This document shows, piece after piece, positions 1 to 13,014 of a stretch of DNA of 64,000 bases. A program made the translations under genes and the position numbers. The number at the start of each line of letters is the position of its first letter. Within the stretch, counting starts at the first letter, position 1. Origin of the DNA: Saururus chinensis (lineage: Eukaryota; Streptophyta; Magnoliopsida; Piperales; Saururaceae); assembly GCA_035235625.1 (NCBI GenBank), contig CP141140.1, positions 46,557,351 to 46,621,350 of the forward strand. The letters are read 5' to 3'. Under the pieces are notes generated by a model. That model saw only the letters and a program-made list of their open reading frames with translations. It ran no database searches and was not told the DNA's origin.

Positions 1-416
1 TGAAAGTCTATTTAAGTCATATAAATTTTTTATGCTGATTTTGATTATACTTAAATTCAAATGATCAAAATTAAAACCCAAAAATAAGAGTTATTTTTCT
101 AGCTCAGATCCTTGGTCTACAGTTGAAATCACAAACTATATGTATAAATAAAGTAAATTGTCTTAAGCTAAACGAATAAAGAAAGGTTTACATACACCAT
201 TCTGCGAATTGTCATACATGCTAAATCAAGCATGTTTTATACACGATTTCTGACCTAATTGTGAGGGAAGGATCAATATCTGCCCAAAAACAAAGCGGAA
301 AAACAGCCCATTAAGTAGGAATTCTCTGATTCTGAGACTTAGTTCATAGAGTTTTATTTTTCCCCCTTAATGTTATGAAGTTTTATGAATTAGTTGTACT
401 TGTGTTGCAAATTTAG

Positions 417-2441
417 AAGGAGAAGAGAATATTTGGTTTTGGTCGGCTAAGATCCAAAAAGGGCTTCCCTGCAATAACAGACCACACACAAGTACAAGAA
501 GCACAGAGTAGAAACGCCTTGGCTGTTGCTGCAGCTACGGCAGCTGCTGCAGAGGCGGCCGTGGCAGCAGCACATGCTGCAGCTGAGGTTGTTCGCCTGA
601 CTGGGACTCCTGTCCGATCGTACAAATGCACAACGCTTCACCGCCAAGCTGCAGCAATCAAAATTCAAACTGCTTTCAGAGGTTATCTTGTGAGTTCACT
701 TCCACTTCTCTCTTTGTTGGATCAATAAGAGGCTCTAAAATCACCACATAAGAACATTTTGAAGTGATGAAATTTATTATATTCTATGGAAAAAAAATTT
801 CTCACCACTCACCTGTTACCAGTGGACACGGGCAGGGGGAAACTTGGGAACATGTTACATCCAGTTCCCAAATTTCTCTCAGACCACTCTTTTGTTGATG
901 TGGCAAACTCCGGTCACCACGACTTGGTAAGGAAGGATCACGTCTAGCGTGACCGGTTTTCATGACGAAAGCCCCGTGACCAGCACTATGAAATAATGCC
1001 CCCTTAGGGACCAAGTTCTATGAAATAATGCCTCCTTGTATACCAAGTTCAGAACCCTGTGTAAGATGGTCATGGAACTGGTTACGGAAAACTAGTCAAC
1101 AAGTATTTTTCCTAAGGAAACCTGATCATGCTAGAGGAGTCTTATTTTTTGTACGTTTGTGGCATGCCCATCCTCTAAAACTTTACACAATGATGTTTGT
1201 AAGGCACGGAAGGCACTGCGGGCACTGAAGGGATTGGTGAAGCTCCAAGCTATAGTTCGTGGCCAAGCAGTCAGACGGCGAATGCAAACTGCTCTGAAGA
1301 ATTTGCAGTCTCTTGTGCACATCCAATCTCAAGTCCAGGCAACGAGAATCAGGATGCAACAGAATAAGCAGGTTGCTGATCAATCAGGGAAGTTACACAG
1401 AAAAATGAAGGATGCGGATGACATTAAATTGATGGTGAGCAAATGAATTTTAATTTTCTGTTTCTTAGCAAGTATAAGGCGTTAAGCATCTTATTCTTCT
1501 AAATCTCAAACCTAAGGAAAAGATGAATTCCTAGGATTTATTTTAGACCATTTCTTGGCGTAGATTAGTTGCAGTGGGCATAGGTGGGATGGAAGCTTAC
1601 TATCAAAAGAGGGGATGGATGCGCTATATGCTAACAGGAGAGAGGCTGCATGGAGACGACAACGTGCAATGCAATATGGATGCTCCCATCAAGTAACTTT
1701 CATTTTCTTTCTCTCCATGGATTTGGGGGTCCTTAGGGATAGATCTGCTTGTTCCAAGTTCACTTGTACCCTCCATTCCCTGAGATATTATTTGTCTTAC
1801 GTTTTATTAACAAGATGAGGAGAAAGACCAAACTTGATCGTCTATCAAGGGAAGCAGTCCCAGTCCCGGAAACAGAACATGAAAGGCTAACTTCAAGATG
1901 GAGCTGGCTAGAGAAATGGGTGGATTCACAATCACGGAAAAGAGAAGGGCCGGAGGCTGAGCCATTGATGAACTCTGACCAAAATGACTTTGATGATCGT
2001 CAAATTCATCTTTCAGATTGGCATGAACATTTTGATTCTTCTTCCGTTTACCAAATAGAAGAAACCCAACTCAGAGGCAGATCTCCTTCGCCTGTTTATT
2101 TACGAAGAACATCGCTTGATCTCCCGAGAAGACATGCTGTGACAGATGATGTCTCCTTCTCAAGCTCCCCTGGCATTCCCAGTTACATGACTTCAACACA
2201 ATCAGCTAAGGCTAAAACTAGAACAATTAGTACTCCAAAAGTAAGACTGAGAACTTCAGAAGCTAATACTCAGGACCATTCACCTTCCCTGTATAGGGAT
2301 TGTGCATTTCTTTCAGTAAACAGTGATGTGAGTATCAATAAATTTTCCAAGCCTTCTAGCCCGCGCCAGAGATCATCACGCCTAAAGGATCTTGGCGTGA
2401 ATTCTGAACGCTCGCTGCTCACTGGGGTAAAAAATTACTAG
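417..2441 (+). CDS. IQD: IQ67-domain (IQD) calmodulin-binding protein, 5' partial, four visible exons
   Basis: Exons are read at 417-689, 1204-1434, 1564-1692 and 1815-2441 (stop TAG), all joined in phase 0, giving 419 residues. Residues about 74-130 form the IQ67 domain. The first IQ motif (AAIKIQTAFRGYL|ARKALR) is split by the 690-1203 intron exactly where IQD genes carry their conserved phase-0 intron; two degenerate IQ motifs follow (LVKLQAIVRGQAVRRRM and LQSLVHIQSQVQ). An Ala-rich helix (residues 31-57) precedes it. Exon 4 has the family WDGSLLSKE and RREAA block. A DUF4005-like PSYM-TQSAKAKTR motif lies near 2,180-2,220. IQD proteins bind calmodulin and act as scaffolds at microtubules, membrane and nucleus. 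The usual basic start (MGK...) is not seen in 1-416, so the first exon(s) probably lie upstream of the window. The acceptor of exon 4 (TAG at 1561-1563) is my choice because it keeps frame; the AG at 1574 would not. I see no stop or frameshift, so the gene looks functional. Confidence 0.93.
690..1203 (+). other. IQD conserved intron with short tandem duplication
   Basis: Intron from GTGAGT (690) to TTGTAAG (1203). It contains a duplicated block of about 35 bp (about 977-1050), with 'tatgaaataatgcc' and 'accaagttc' in each copy. Nothing else is recognised. Confidence 0.75.
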
Positions 2442-5400
2442 TGAGATGTAATTTATTACAAATCTGGTCCGGGTAGAGCTCAGTACATTGGTTGATTTGT
2501 GCTTGTCCGCAGGCTTTTGATTCTAATTTGGTGTTCAAGAATTGCTCAAATTTTCATGTTCTGATCATGGCTTTGAGAAATAGTTTCTGACCAATATTCT
2601 GTGTCTAGTTTTGAGGGAATAATTTATTCTTAAAAGTAACAGGTATTGTCTTGTGTATAGTCTGTATTCGGAGTGTAATCAGTTTGTTTGGAGTGAAATT
2701 TGTAAGTCTGCAATGTCCCAGTTATGTTTTTTTTTGCTGCTGGTCGATAACAAGAAATTTCTCAATTATATGTGTACAATTGACAACAGAGCTCACAAGT
2801 TTTCATATATATATAAGGTGCGTTTCGGAACGTATTTACAGGATTTATGTGTGATTTGGTGGAAACTCTCTAATAAATCGAGTTTGGATACACATATTTA
2901 AGCTGCATCAAAATTTGTCCTCTATTTGTGATTTACGGCAAGATATACTCTTGAGCAGATTTGACGTAACAAAAGCTGGGAAAAATCCTTGAATCCACAA
3001 GGTGAAGTGAATAGAATTAAAACTCGCTTGAAAGAGAGGAGAGAACTCACTGAAGCGGGGGCGGCGAAGATAAGATTTTGGACAAGGTGGGGCAAGAACA
3101 TACATATATTTAGGCAACCTAAAATTAAATATTATTAGTGTGTGCCCCTGCTATTACCACTTGACAATTCGATTGGGATTGAACAGTATGAAACTCTTAT
3201 AGCTATTCTTTGACACTACATTTAAGCTATCTATTGTAGGTTCAAGCCTATGGGGATAAGCATTTTTAGAACGTGTTTGATCTCCTTTGTATAATTACTT
3301 TAAATACTACATAGAATTACTATAAGTGCTACGTAGTGTATATTGCCCCACCCTTGCTCCGCCATGCACTAAGTGAAGAACACTCAACATTCAATACTCA
3401 AGATGGAGGATTCTACCAAAAAAGGGAGCTCATGTTTAATTGCAAGTGAAGGTTGCCTTGCCCATAGGCTGTATATTCCTATTTATAGAGGCGCTTTGAA
3501 GACTAAAAAGGTATACATATGACTTCTTCTGGTCTTTTCTATAACCTATAACATTCTACGAACAACAACCACTTTTAGATTTCTCTACAATTTAGAATAT
3601 TCTACTAACTTCAAACACTTTAAAACTTTATTATAACCTAAAATATTCTACTAATTAAATATTTTATATGTTTAAATATAAAATAATTTTATTTATAAAT
3701 ATATATTTCACCTTTAATTAAATAGTTCAGCATTAGTATGACCAATACCTGTGTAGGGGTAATGAATGCCTATCGAACTTTGAGTTCCATACCATACACC
3801 GCCTTGAGACATTTGAAAGCTAAATAGCTTGTGTGCATGTGTTGTGTGCCTTCCATATTACACATAAAATTCAAAATTTAACATCTTAATTTTCATTGGT
3901 AATTATAAAATTTAAAAATGATTGATAACTTAATAAACCTTACCTCCAATTAGGCCCTCCTCCTTTGTAAATAGAGGCAGATGATTTATAACATTCATTT
4001 GAATCTACTATCATAGATAAATTTTCTTCTTCTTCTTTGTCCACCGGCATTTGCATATGTCTTTCATTGTTTACATTTCTTTCAGAGCTCTTGTGTGAGC
4101 TCTTGTGAGAGCTCCTATGTGAACTACTTCACCTTTCACTAGGTACTCGGTCATCTTTTTCTAGAAATAAGTCGAAACAAATTATGTAGCGCGAAAGGTC
4201 AAACATAAAACTCATTGATGCATAATCATTTATATATATTTGTCTCAAATTCAATCCATATGTTGGAATAGCACATTTTATAGTGATTTTCCATCTTTTT
4301 TGATCCCACCCAGCCTTACTATCTACTTGCATCTCAAATTCATCATACGTAGACAGTTTCTTAATTAATAATCCTTCTATATATCTGTCATAGTTAAGTA
4401 AAAATCTAATCATTTCTTCTGCCATCTCTATTTACTTAATTTATAAATAATTGATTAAATTAATATTAGATTAAGTAATTATCTCAAAACTAAGAGGCTA
4501 AAATTAGATGAAGCAATTGCCTCATATATAAACGAGCAATAATCATACACTTCTTCACATATTTCTTCTCTTATTCAAACAAGACAACAAATATTCTCAT
4601 ATACTTCTTCAAATATTACATCTACCCTATTGATAAAAATATTAAACTATTACTAACAATCTCATATGTCAGAAGCTTGTATGTGAGAAGCTAGAAACTT
4701 ATATGTCAAATCAACTTCCATATTTCTCGAGAATAAATAACAACACATCATTAAAAACGGGAGCCGCAAAACCACTTACAGCCCCATATGAACTAACCTC
4801 ATCACAAACTCAACACGCACTATGGTTTCATTCCTTTTAACACAAGCATCTTTTTGTCTCATTAGAAGAGAATTAAATATTTCAAGTTATAAGAGTCATT
4901 ATAGTTGTAGGGAGCTCCTATCAAACAAAATTTTCCTTATGTACCAAATTCATTCATTTTGAAAAGTTAAATGCAATTATTAATGTAGGATGAAATGAGT
5001 ATTTAAAAGCAATATTTATACAATATATTCAAGACAAGAGAACCTTCCTGCAGAAAGTACATGATTAAAAATTTTATCCTTACAAAAGTCAGTCCTAACA
5101 CATGCAATTTGATTATAGAAAATATAATAAAAGCATACATTCATTAAACTTAGAATCATATACTTTCAAAACATACAAATCACCTTATTTAAAACCAATC
5201 TAAAACCCCAATGTACCAAATTCCTAAACTCAAATTAAAGTGAAATACCCAAAATCCTTAAACTGAAATTAGGGCGGAGGACGGGATTGGCAGACTCGGT
5301 GGCGGGGTGGTGGACAATGGGAACTAGACAACCAGCGGACATTACAGCGGGGCAAACTACAGGAATCGGAGGAGAAAATGTCTAGAAGAGGAGCGATCGA

Positions 5401-5448
5401 GCAAGGAGAGAAAATGACTGGAGGCGGAGGCATCAGATAAATTAAGCT
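2442..5448. other. 3' flank and AT-rich intergenic DNA, no recognised gene
   Basis: The first few hundred bases after the IQD stop are presumably 3' UTR. An open frame on the - strand (4129-4425, 98 residues starting MAEEMIRFLLNYDRY) has no motif I recognise and may be a transposon remnant or chance. Around 4,085-4,130 there are three tandem copies of a 'gagctc-ttgtgtga'-like unit. No TIRs or LTRs were identified. Confidence 0.5.
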
Positions 5449-5620
5449 GATTTCGTCCTATTAAAGGACGAAATCATCTTTGGATCTTGACTAACGGTCA
5501 AAACAGCGATTTCGTCGCCTTAAGGTGATTTCGTCCTTCTAAAGGATGAAATCGGGTTAAGTTTATACATCAATAAACTAATTTCGGACGAAATCAACTT
5601 AAACTTGATTTTGTCCTTCA
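5449..5620. repeat. Fold-back cluster built on the GGACGAAAT motif
   Basis: Two near-perfect hairpins lie at 5449-5475 and 5527-5552 (arms gatttcgtcc / ggacgaaatc), followed by more 'ggacgaaatca' and 'gattttgtcctt' copies to about 5,620. Inverted GGACGAAA/TTTCGTCC repeats of this kind are common in the subterminal parts of plant CACTA elements. No CACTA terminus was found next to them, so this is a likely remnant. Confidence 0.5.
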
Positions 5621-7054
5621 TATAAAAATTAAAAACAAAAACCACGCAGGCGCTAGCTGCTTGGTTGGCGCCTATATGGAAAAAAGCAACACCACTTTGG
5701 GAAATATGATCCAAATTGGTAAATATTTTTTTTAATTATTATTTAAATAATTTTCCCTTTCTAATATCTTCTATACATTAGACTTGTGGTCCATGGGCCA
5801 TAATGCATCCTATTTCAATCCCATCTTCTTAGGAATAAGTCGACCCTTAGTTCATATATATCTCGATAAAAAGGCTCATCTAGATGATACTCGTCCAGAT
5901 TTGTCACATTGATGGTCTTGGAAATCTTGAGATGTTTGGGAAAATCGATCACATAAATGTTGTCACTAATTTTCTTCAAAACCTTGTAGGGGTCATACTT
6001 CTTGGGCTTTAACTTGTGACAGGTGACTATAAGAAATCTTTCCTTGTGCAAGAAAATCATCACCAAGTCTCCTTCATTGACATCCATGCTTGTCAACAAG
6101 TTTCTTGTATTTAGCATTTGTTTCTTCTAGTTTTGGTTGAATTCCTCATGCAAAGTTTGGGCTTGTTTAGCCATGGTCTTAGCTGCAATACTTAATCTAG
6201 ACCACGAGGTAATTGAACTAAATCCACAACATGCCTAAGTGGGGTCACATAAAACACATAGAAAGGTGACTTCCTAGTGGCACTATATATTGCACTATTC
6301 TAGACAAATTCTATTTGAGGCAAGGCATAATCCCATTGTTTTGGCTTGTCTCTGCAAATGCCATGAACTAAATTACCCAAAGTTCTATTGGTTGCCTTTG
6401 TTTGCCTAGTGGTTCAATGGATGTGCCATTAAACTTCGATTCAAAGAGGTATCATGCATGTTCCACAATGTTACCTAGAAATGGCTGAGGAACTTTATGT
6501 GACAATTATAAGTAATGGAACGAGGCACCCTATTCAAGCGATCACTTCTTGGAAGGACAAATGAGCTATATGAGATGCTTACAATGTTTTTCCATACACG
6601 ATAAAATGAGTCATTTTGGAGAACATGTCAACATCAACAAAGACAGAATTTACACCTTGTTAGGTACGAGGGAGACCCAAAACAAAATCAATAGACAAAT
6701 CTTCCCAAATGTTGCTAGGAACAAGTAATGACATATAAAGGCTAGTGTTATGAGATTGTCCTTTTGATACTTGGCATGTATAACACCGTTTGAAAAAAGT
6801 ACCAACATCACGCTTTAGTTGAGGCTAGAAATACTGCTCCTCCAGCCTTTCAATAGCTTTAACCCTCCCTAAATGCCCACTCAATCCTCCACCTTGTAGG
6901 TCTCAGATTAATCTCTCCTAGAGATGTTTTAGGTATGCAAAGGCGATTTCCTCGAAATAGGAATCCATCGGTCACATGGAAATCACTGACAAGTTGCTTC
7001 TCAACACACTTTGCCAAAATCTCTTCAAGGTCTTCATCGTTTGGATATATTTTC

Positions 7055-9428
7055 GAGTTTTTTCATATTACCTAGCTCAATACTCAAATATTCTATATTT
7101 TCTTGATTTTAACACTTAATCCCATATGACCTAGTTTAGGACAAATATACCCTTAGGCCACAACTAAACCTATACCCAAGCTCTTAGCTCAATATTGGTG
7201 AAAAATTACCCACGATAGCACAAATTTGTATGAGCAAAATCAAAATACTCAGCATATAGAAAATAAATCACCCACTTAAAGATGATCGATAGAAAGTAAA
7301 AAATTTCTCATTCTCAATCCTGTGTTCCAAAGAACAAACCAGAACAGAGCCACCTCCCGGTTTCAATCGAAAAATTAGTTCCTAGGTAAAAAAAAGATTT
7401 AACAAAATTCAAAACAAGGAATCAAAGGAAGCCACTTTAGTGCTTGCTGAATTGCAACAAACAAAATGTTTCGGCAATCTGAAAAATTGGGTTGCATTTA
7501 GAACTGATTGAAGGACTCCGGAGACTTGCCACAAATGGGGATTGAACGCTACAAAAAGAAAGGATTTTCGGGAGTACAATGAATCCGAATGAAATCAGGT
7601 AGAGTACGTCAACTTTGCATGACTTGTGAGACTTCCGAGAATGTGAGAACGAGAGGATGGCTTCTCCTAAACAGGCCAAAGATCTCACGCTTCGCATGGC
7701 CTGTGGCCAACACTTAATCCATATCGCATATACGATAACTCGATATGTCTATAAAATGTATTTTTAATAATACGATATGTATTCTTTAAGCCAACAACCC
7801 ATAATATGATATCCTCTATATCGCATATACAATAACATGATATTCGTCATAGCGTGTTATCGATAACACGATATGCCAACAATGTGTGTTATTAATAATA
7901 CAATATGCTATGATATCCTCTATATCGCATATACGATAATACGATATTTGCCAAAGCGTATTATCAATAACACGATATTTGCTATAGCGTATTGTCAATA
8001 ATATGAGATTCGCTTTAGCGTGTTATTGATAACACGATATTGTGGCATATCGTGTTATTGATAACACGATATTGTGGCATATCGTGTTATCGATAACACG
8101 ATATGCCAACAAGACATGTTATTCATTTTCCTCTATATCTCATTATTATAACATGATATTTGTCATAGTGTGTCATCGATAACACGATATTTGCCATAGC
8201 GTATTATCGATAACACAATATGTCAACAATGCGTGTTATTGATAGTACAATATGCTACGGTATCCTCTATATCGCATATACAATAATACGATATTCGCCA
8301 AAGTGTATTATCAATAACACGATATTTGCTATAGCGTATTATCAATAACATGAGATTCACCATAGCATGTTATCAATAACAAGATATAGTGGCATAGCAT
8401 GTTATCGATAACACGATATGCCAACAAGATGTGTTATTTATTTTCCTCTGTATCACATTACTATAATATGATATTTGTCATAGTGTGTCATAGACAACAC
8501 GATATTTTCCATAGCGTGTTATCGATAACACGATATTCACCATAGTGTGTTATCGATAACATGATATGCCAACAATACATGTTATCAATAATACAATACG
8601 GTACGATACCCTCTATATTGCATATACAATAATACGATATTCGCCAAAGCATGTTATTGATAAACGATATTTGACATAGCGTGTTATTGATAACACGATA
8701 TGCCAACAATAAGTGTTAATGATAATACGATATATCGCATATACTATAATAGGTTATTCATCATAGCGTGTTATCAATAACACGATATTCGTCATAGCGT
8801 GTTATTGATAACACGATATTCACCAATATTTGTTATTTATACAATTGTTCATCAAGTCAGGGATAAAAACCTCTAAGATCGTGTACATGCTTACATAAGA
8901 TGTTCTACATACTAAAACTTGCATATAAAAATCATACTAGAGTCCCTCTTTGCATAAATGGCTATTCTACAGTGTCATTCCTCCATATCTACATCTTTCT
9001 CCATTCTTACATAGCTATGTTCTCCCTGGATAGTCCCTCAAGATTCATTTTTTGAGTTGCAGTGATATCTTGATCTCCTTTTGTAAGGATAAATAGTTTA
9101 TGTGGTTAGAAATTTTTGGACAAAAATCAGAGAAGAGCGATCGCCAATGAAGTGAAGGAGGCCGATAATCGCCGAATAGAAATTGGAATTTGTTGTTGAT
9201 GAAAACCGCTGGGGGAAAATCACAAATCGTCATTGAGCTCCAATATCCTCTTTGTGTTTATGCGTCATCACAACTAGTTTACACGATTTTAAACCCTAAC
9301 CTTGTTGAAAGGTATTTTGGTCCATTTTTTTCAAATATTGTGTAAACCTAGGTTCTATGGAATGTTTTTTACAAAACCAGTGAATATGGAATATTTGTAT
9401 CTTTGACCAAGTAATATGGAAAAAACTC
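7055..9428. mobile_element. Non-autonomous Mutator-like element filled with a palindrome array
   Basis: The left end GAGTTTTTTCATATTACC and right end GTAATATGGAAAAAACTC are inverted repeats, with similarity continuing about 60 bp inward. The flanks TATATTTTC (7046-7054) and TATATTTCC (9429-9437) agree at 8 of 9 bases, the 9-bp target duplication typical of MULEs. Removing the element and one flank copy rejoins the gypsy pol reading frame (...FEYLKEI / YPNDEDLEEI...), an independent check on both boundaries. The inside has no transposase. About 7,700-8,830 is the palindrome array and the rest is unassigned AT-rich DNA. The termini closely match those of the large MULE at 45,708-59,518, so that family is the likely source of its transposase. 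Confidence 0.9.
7700..8830. repeat. Palindrome array, core GTGTTATCGATAACAC, higher-order period about 350 bp
   Basis: The array has at least a dozen copies of ATAACACGATAT, most forming the palindrome atcgtgttatcgataacacgat, joined by connectors such as 'atgccaacaa' and 'catagcg'. A longer block beginning 'cctctatatcgcatatac' recurs at about 7,913, 8,263 and 8,611, spacing near 350 bp, which shows higher-order amplification. Many copies carry single-base changes, so the array is not recent. It sits wholly inside the small MULE. On one strand it would fold into many hairpins. Confidence 0.88.
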
Positions 9429-9644
9429 TATATTTCCTTCAAATACTCAAACACCACAATTTCATGGGCAAAGTTTACTAGCAAGCTAGCATGATGCCTT
9501 AATGCATCTTCAACACAGTTCATGGTGTTGGATTTGTGCTGAATGGTAAAAGGAAATTTCTAAAGGAAAGTCGACCATCTAATTTGCATTTTGTCCAAGT
9601 TCTTCTGACTGTTAATAAACTTCAAAACTTAATGATTTGCTTAT

Positions 9645-10192
9645 TGACGATGAAACCAATTACGGGATTCATTAAGGGCAGTTTAGTCCTTGTGGCCTTA
9701 AGACCTAAGTTATAAATAGAAATCATTAAGGCCGATGGGATTGGTGTGGAGAATAGTCCAACGTCAAGAGGATTTTTGAGAGAGAATATTTCAAAGCCGC
9801 CACAGCCCGGAACTGAAGAGGTTGACGCAGAGCAACGCAGAGAAGGAAAACGGGAATTTCTGAGAGGTAGAAGTTGGACTTTTCTTCTTGTGTATCGCAT
9901 GAGGAGCGTTGCTGAGAGATCTTTGTAATTCTCTTGTATCTATTTCTCTATCTAGTGGAATTGTGTGATCCCATAGATGTAAGTGTCGAACCACATAATT
10001 CCTTGTGTTCTTGTTTTGCTTTCTTGTTGGCGTTTCTTGATCCTTTATTCTGCAGTACAGGCAAAGAACAATAAAATTATACTTTGTTCGCCTAGAACTA
10101 GAGAACAATATATTTATACTCTATTCGGCCAGAACCAGAGCACAGTAAATATATACTCTGTTTGGCGAGGGCCTATAGTTATATTCCCTACA
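9645..10192. mobile_element. 548-bp insertion in gypsy RNase H, solo-LTR-like
   Basis: It is flanked by the direct repeat TTGCTTA (9638-9644 and 10193-10199) and interrupts the RNase H coding sequence, which reads through when it is removed. Inside are a TATA-like box (ttataaatag, about 9,710), a T-rich stretch near 9,928-9,955 and, at its right end, three imperfect tandem copies of a block of about 40 bp ('agaacaatat-tttatactctattcggccagaa'). Promoter-like and terminator-like parts in a short unit suggest a copia-type solo LTR, but clean TG...CA ends with a 5-bp duplication are not resolved. Confidence 0.6.
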
Positions 10193-10991
10193 TTGCTTAG
10201 AGAACGAACTCCTTTTGAAGTTAGGTAGTGTTCCCAATATTCGAGAGCATGCGCCACTACATAGAACTCTTGATCATTAGTGCTTCATTTTTGGTGAGCC
10301 TCACTTAATTTCTCACTAGAAATGCAACTGGCCTCTTTTCTTTGATAAGATAGCCACAATTCTCTTACCACTAGCATCACACTCTACCCCAAAAACCTTT
10401 TCAAAGCTAGGTGGTGCCAAAATTGGTGGCTGTATAGCATCTCTTTGATCAACACAAAGCTCTTCTCTACATGTTCATTCCATAAAAATTGTACTTTCTT
10501 CAAGCATTCTATTATTGGGGCCATAATGGTCAGGAAATTTTGGATGAAATGCTTGTAGAAGGTAGCCAAACCATGAAAACATTGAACTTCAATCATAGCC
10601 TTTGGTGTGGGCTAGTGAAGTATAGTTTGGATCTTCTCATTGTCCACATAAATTCCTTCTAAATTGACCACATATCCCAAGAAAAGTAGGTTATTGGTCA
10701 TGAAGTTGCACTTTTTTAGATTGATGTACAACTTGTTATCCTACAAGGTAGTTAGGACCTTCCATAAGTGTTCTATATGGTCCTCCTCAGATTTGTTGTA
10801 GATCAAAATATCATCAAAATAGACAACTACAAAATTTCTAGTAAAATGTCTCGATGCATAGTTCACAACTCGCATAAAAGTATTGGGAGTAGTAGGTAGG
10901 CTGAATAGCATCACAACCAATCATATAGACTATCCTTAGTCTTTGAACATTATTTTCCAATCATCGCCTAGTAGAATCTAAATTTAGTGGT

Positions 10992-12277
10992 TGAGAGTTT
11001 AATATTCATCTAATCAACCTAGCGAATCATCACATTGCCCCTAGTCATATTATCTAATGAAGATAAAGATATGAATTATGGCCTCTTTGTGCAAGAATTT
11101 ATTTATGTAGCTAAAACAAAAACATAATCTCTATGTATCATTCATGATTAGTCTACCCAACAATCAAACCAATCCTGAAATATCACATTAGGATTGTTTA
11201 CGTGGAACACGCTAACTAGGGTAAAAAACCACGATAACCTCTCTAGGCGAAATGAATACAATAGTAGAACGCAATACCTTTTTACAAGACTAAGAATAAC
11301 CACTAACCTATAGAGACCTCGACACAAACAAAACTCCTTTTTTTGTTTAGACTTCTTCCTTTTTGTATTTTGCCTTCAAGTTTCCCTCAAATCCCTAGAT
11401 TTTTTCTCCTAATGTTCCATCTTTATCTTCTTCTAGCTCTTAAATCAAAGCTCTTTTTTTTATTGTTAATTCACCTTGAGTATTTTTCAATCCTCCTTGA
11501 CTAAGAATATGCTCCTCCTCAAGCTCTTGTATGTGAAAAAGTGTGTGTATCACTCATTTCAATATCTCTCACCCATAAGAATTTCTTTCACAAAATATGG
11601 TGATTCAAAGAAATTTTAAGCTAGGGTCTCTCCTTTTTTCTTCTCTCAAATCATGATTTTTCTCTCTTTAAATTCGTCCAAGTCTAGTCATTTTATAAAG
11701 CCTTATGTCAGTTTGGGTTAAGGAAACAACTCTATTATGGAACCATAAAGTAGGTAACTAAAACTTTGAGCGTTTCACCAAGGCGATTGATTATTCACTA
11801 GTTTAGTTTAAATGACACACTCAATCAATTGATCTTTTGACAAGACGATCAATTGGTCTTTGTTTTGGGCTAAAATCTAAAAAACAGTTACTAAAAAAAA
11901 GTTACCAAAAGATCGATCTCTACAAACAATATGTTCAAGGGTGATTGATCATTTTTGAATAATTTTCAAAAAATTTACCTCTTTTTCCCAAAAATTCCAA
12001 AATCACTTCTAATAATTATTTCTACTTAAATATAAGTTATTTGTGAGCATGAGTGTGTATATCATACCTTTAATCTCTAACACTCCATGTAGTCTTCAGG
12101 CTTGAACCTTTAGAACACACCTACGCTAATTTTTCTAGTCCTTCAATTCTAAATTTGGCTTGACCACAACACCAATCTAACAAGACTTTAACATTAACAT
12201 CGTACATGAAGTTTTAACATAGTTTTGATCATCAAAATGAGTCAATAACTATACATGTACCATCATATGTTTTAAAA
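10992..12277 (-). mobile_element. R-family LTR inserted at the gypsy RT start
   Basis: It begins TGAGAGTTTAATATTC and runs rightward with homology to the LTR at 60,195-61,411. The right end is approximate because similarity fades near 12,277. About 12,280-12,364 continues into R-family internal sequence (compare 61,412-61,500), where the CACTA element then starts. The left flank is gypsy RT. Orientation is called by the family's coding strand, which is - here. Confidence 0.7.
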
Positions 12278-13014
12278 ATCTCCACCTATGATAATTTCAT
12301 GTCAAGATACTACAAGTATGAAAATAAAAAAGTTACAACTCTAACAATGTAGTACATTGACTTTCACTGCAACAAAATATACTATTAGCGACGCAAATAA
12401 AAGCATCACTAAAAAGTACTTCTTGAGACGTATAAAAAAGCATTTCAAGAAAATTACATATTAGCGACACTTTTTATTAAGCATCGCTACTATATGACTA
12501 TTAGTGATGCTTAATAACAAGCATTGCTAATATTACAAATATTAGCGACGCTTACTAATAAATGTAGCTAATAAGTATGCTATTAGCGACGCTTTATAAA
12601 AATGTCACTAAAAGTTATATGTTCTAAAATAAAAAAGAAAAAAATCATAATTATTAGCAATGCTTGCTATTAACGTCGCTAATAATTATAAATTAAAAAT
12701 AAAAAAATGAGAATTATTAGCAACGCTATTAACAAGCATCGCAAATAGTGTTAATAATAGCAACACTTTCTGAAAAGTGTTGCTAATAGATTTATTAATT
12801 AATTTTATTTAATAAGTTAATATATATAATAAATAAATATTAATTTTTTAAAAAATATATCTAAATAATCATAAATTAATGAAAAATAAAATGTATTAAT
12901 GATGCATATGAATATACGTCGCTAATACTCTTGGTATTAGTAATGCATTTGAGTATACGTCGCTAATACCTTTGGTTTTAGCAACATATTTTTATGCGTC
13001 GCTAATACCTAGCT

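Larger units (their letters stand above)
5815..10960 (-). pseudogene. Ty3/gypsy retrotransposon pol remnant (RT, RNase H, integrase), interrupted
   Basis: Read on the - strand from 10,960 leftward. Reverse transcriptase is seen at about 10,960-10,700 with the catalytic box YFDDILIYNKS. RNase H follows at about 10,400-10,200 and 9,637-9,438. Integrase lies at about 7,045-5,815, with the DGFLFRGNRLCIP block, an HHCC zinc finger (GHLGR...C-TCQ-SKG) at about 6,890-6,760 and the SIDFVLGLP and DMFSKMTHF catalytic-core blocks. RT-RNase H-integrase is the gypsy order. Many in-frame stops and shifts make it non-functional. The reading continues cleanly across two insertions: the MULE at 7055-9428 and the 548-bp unit at 9645-10192. 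The RT start is cut by an R-family LTR at 10,992, so gag, protease and the left end of RT are missing. No flanking LTRs of its own were found. Confidence 0.88.

Noticed and set aside
4129..4425. 98-residue - strand protein
   Set aside because: No motif, no homologue recognised and no gene structure; noted in the intergenic entry only.
7700..8830. CRISPR-like or centromeric satellite array
   Set aside because: The units are palindromes of variable spacing within a TIR-bounded element in a plant genome; there are no unique spacers or cas genes, and the array is confined to one MULE.
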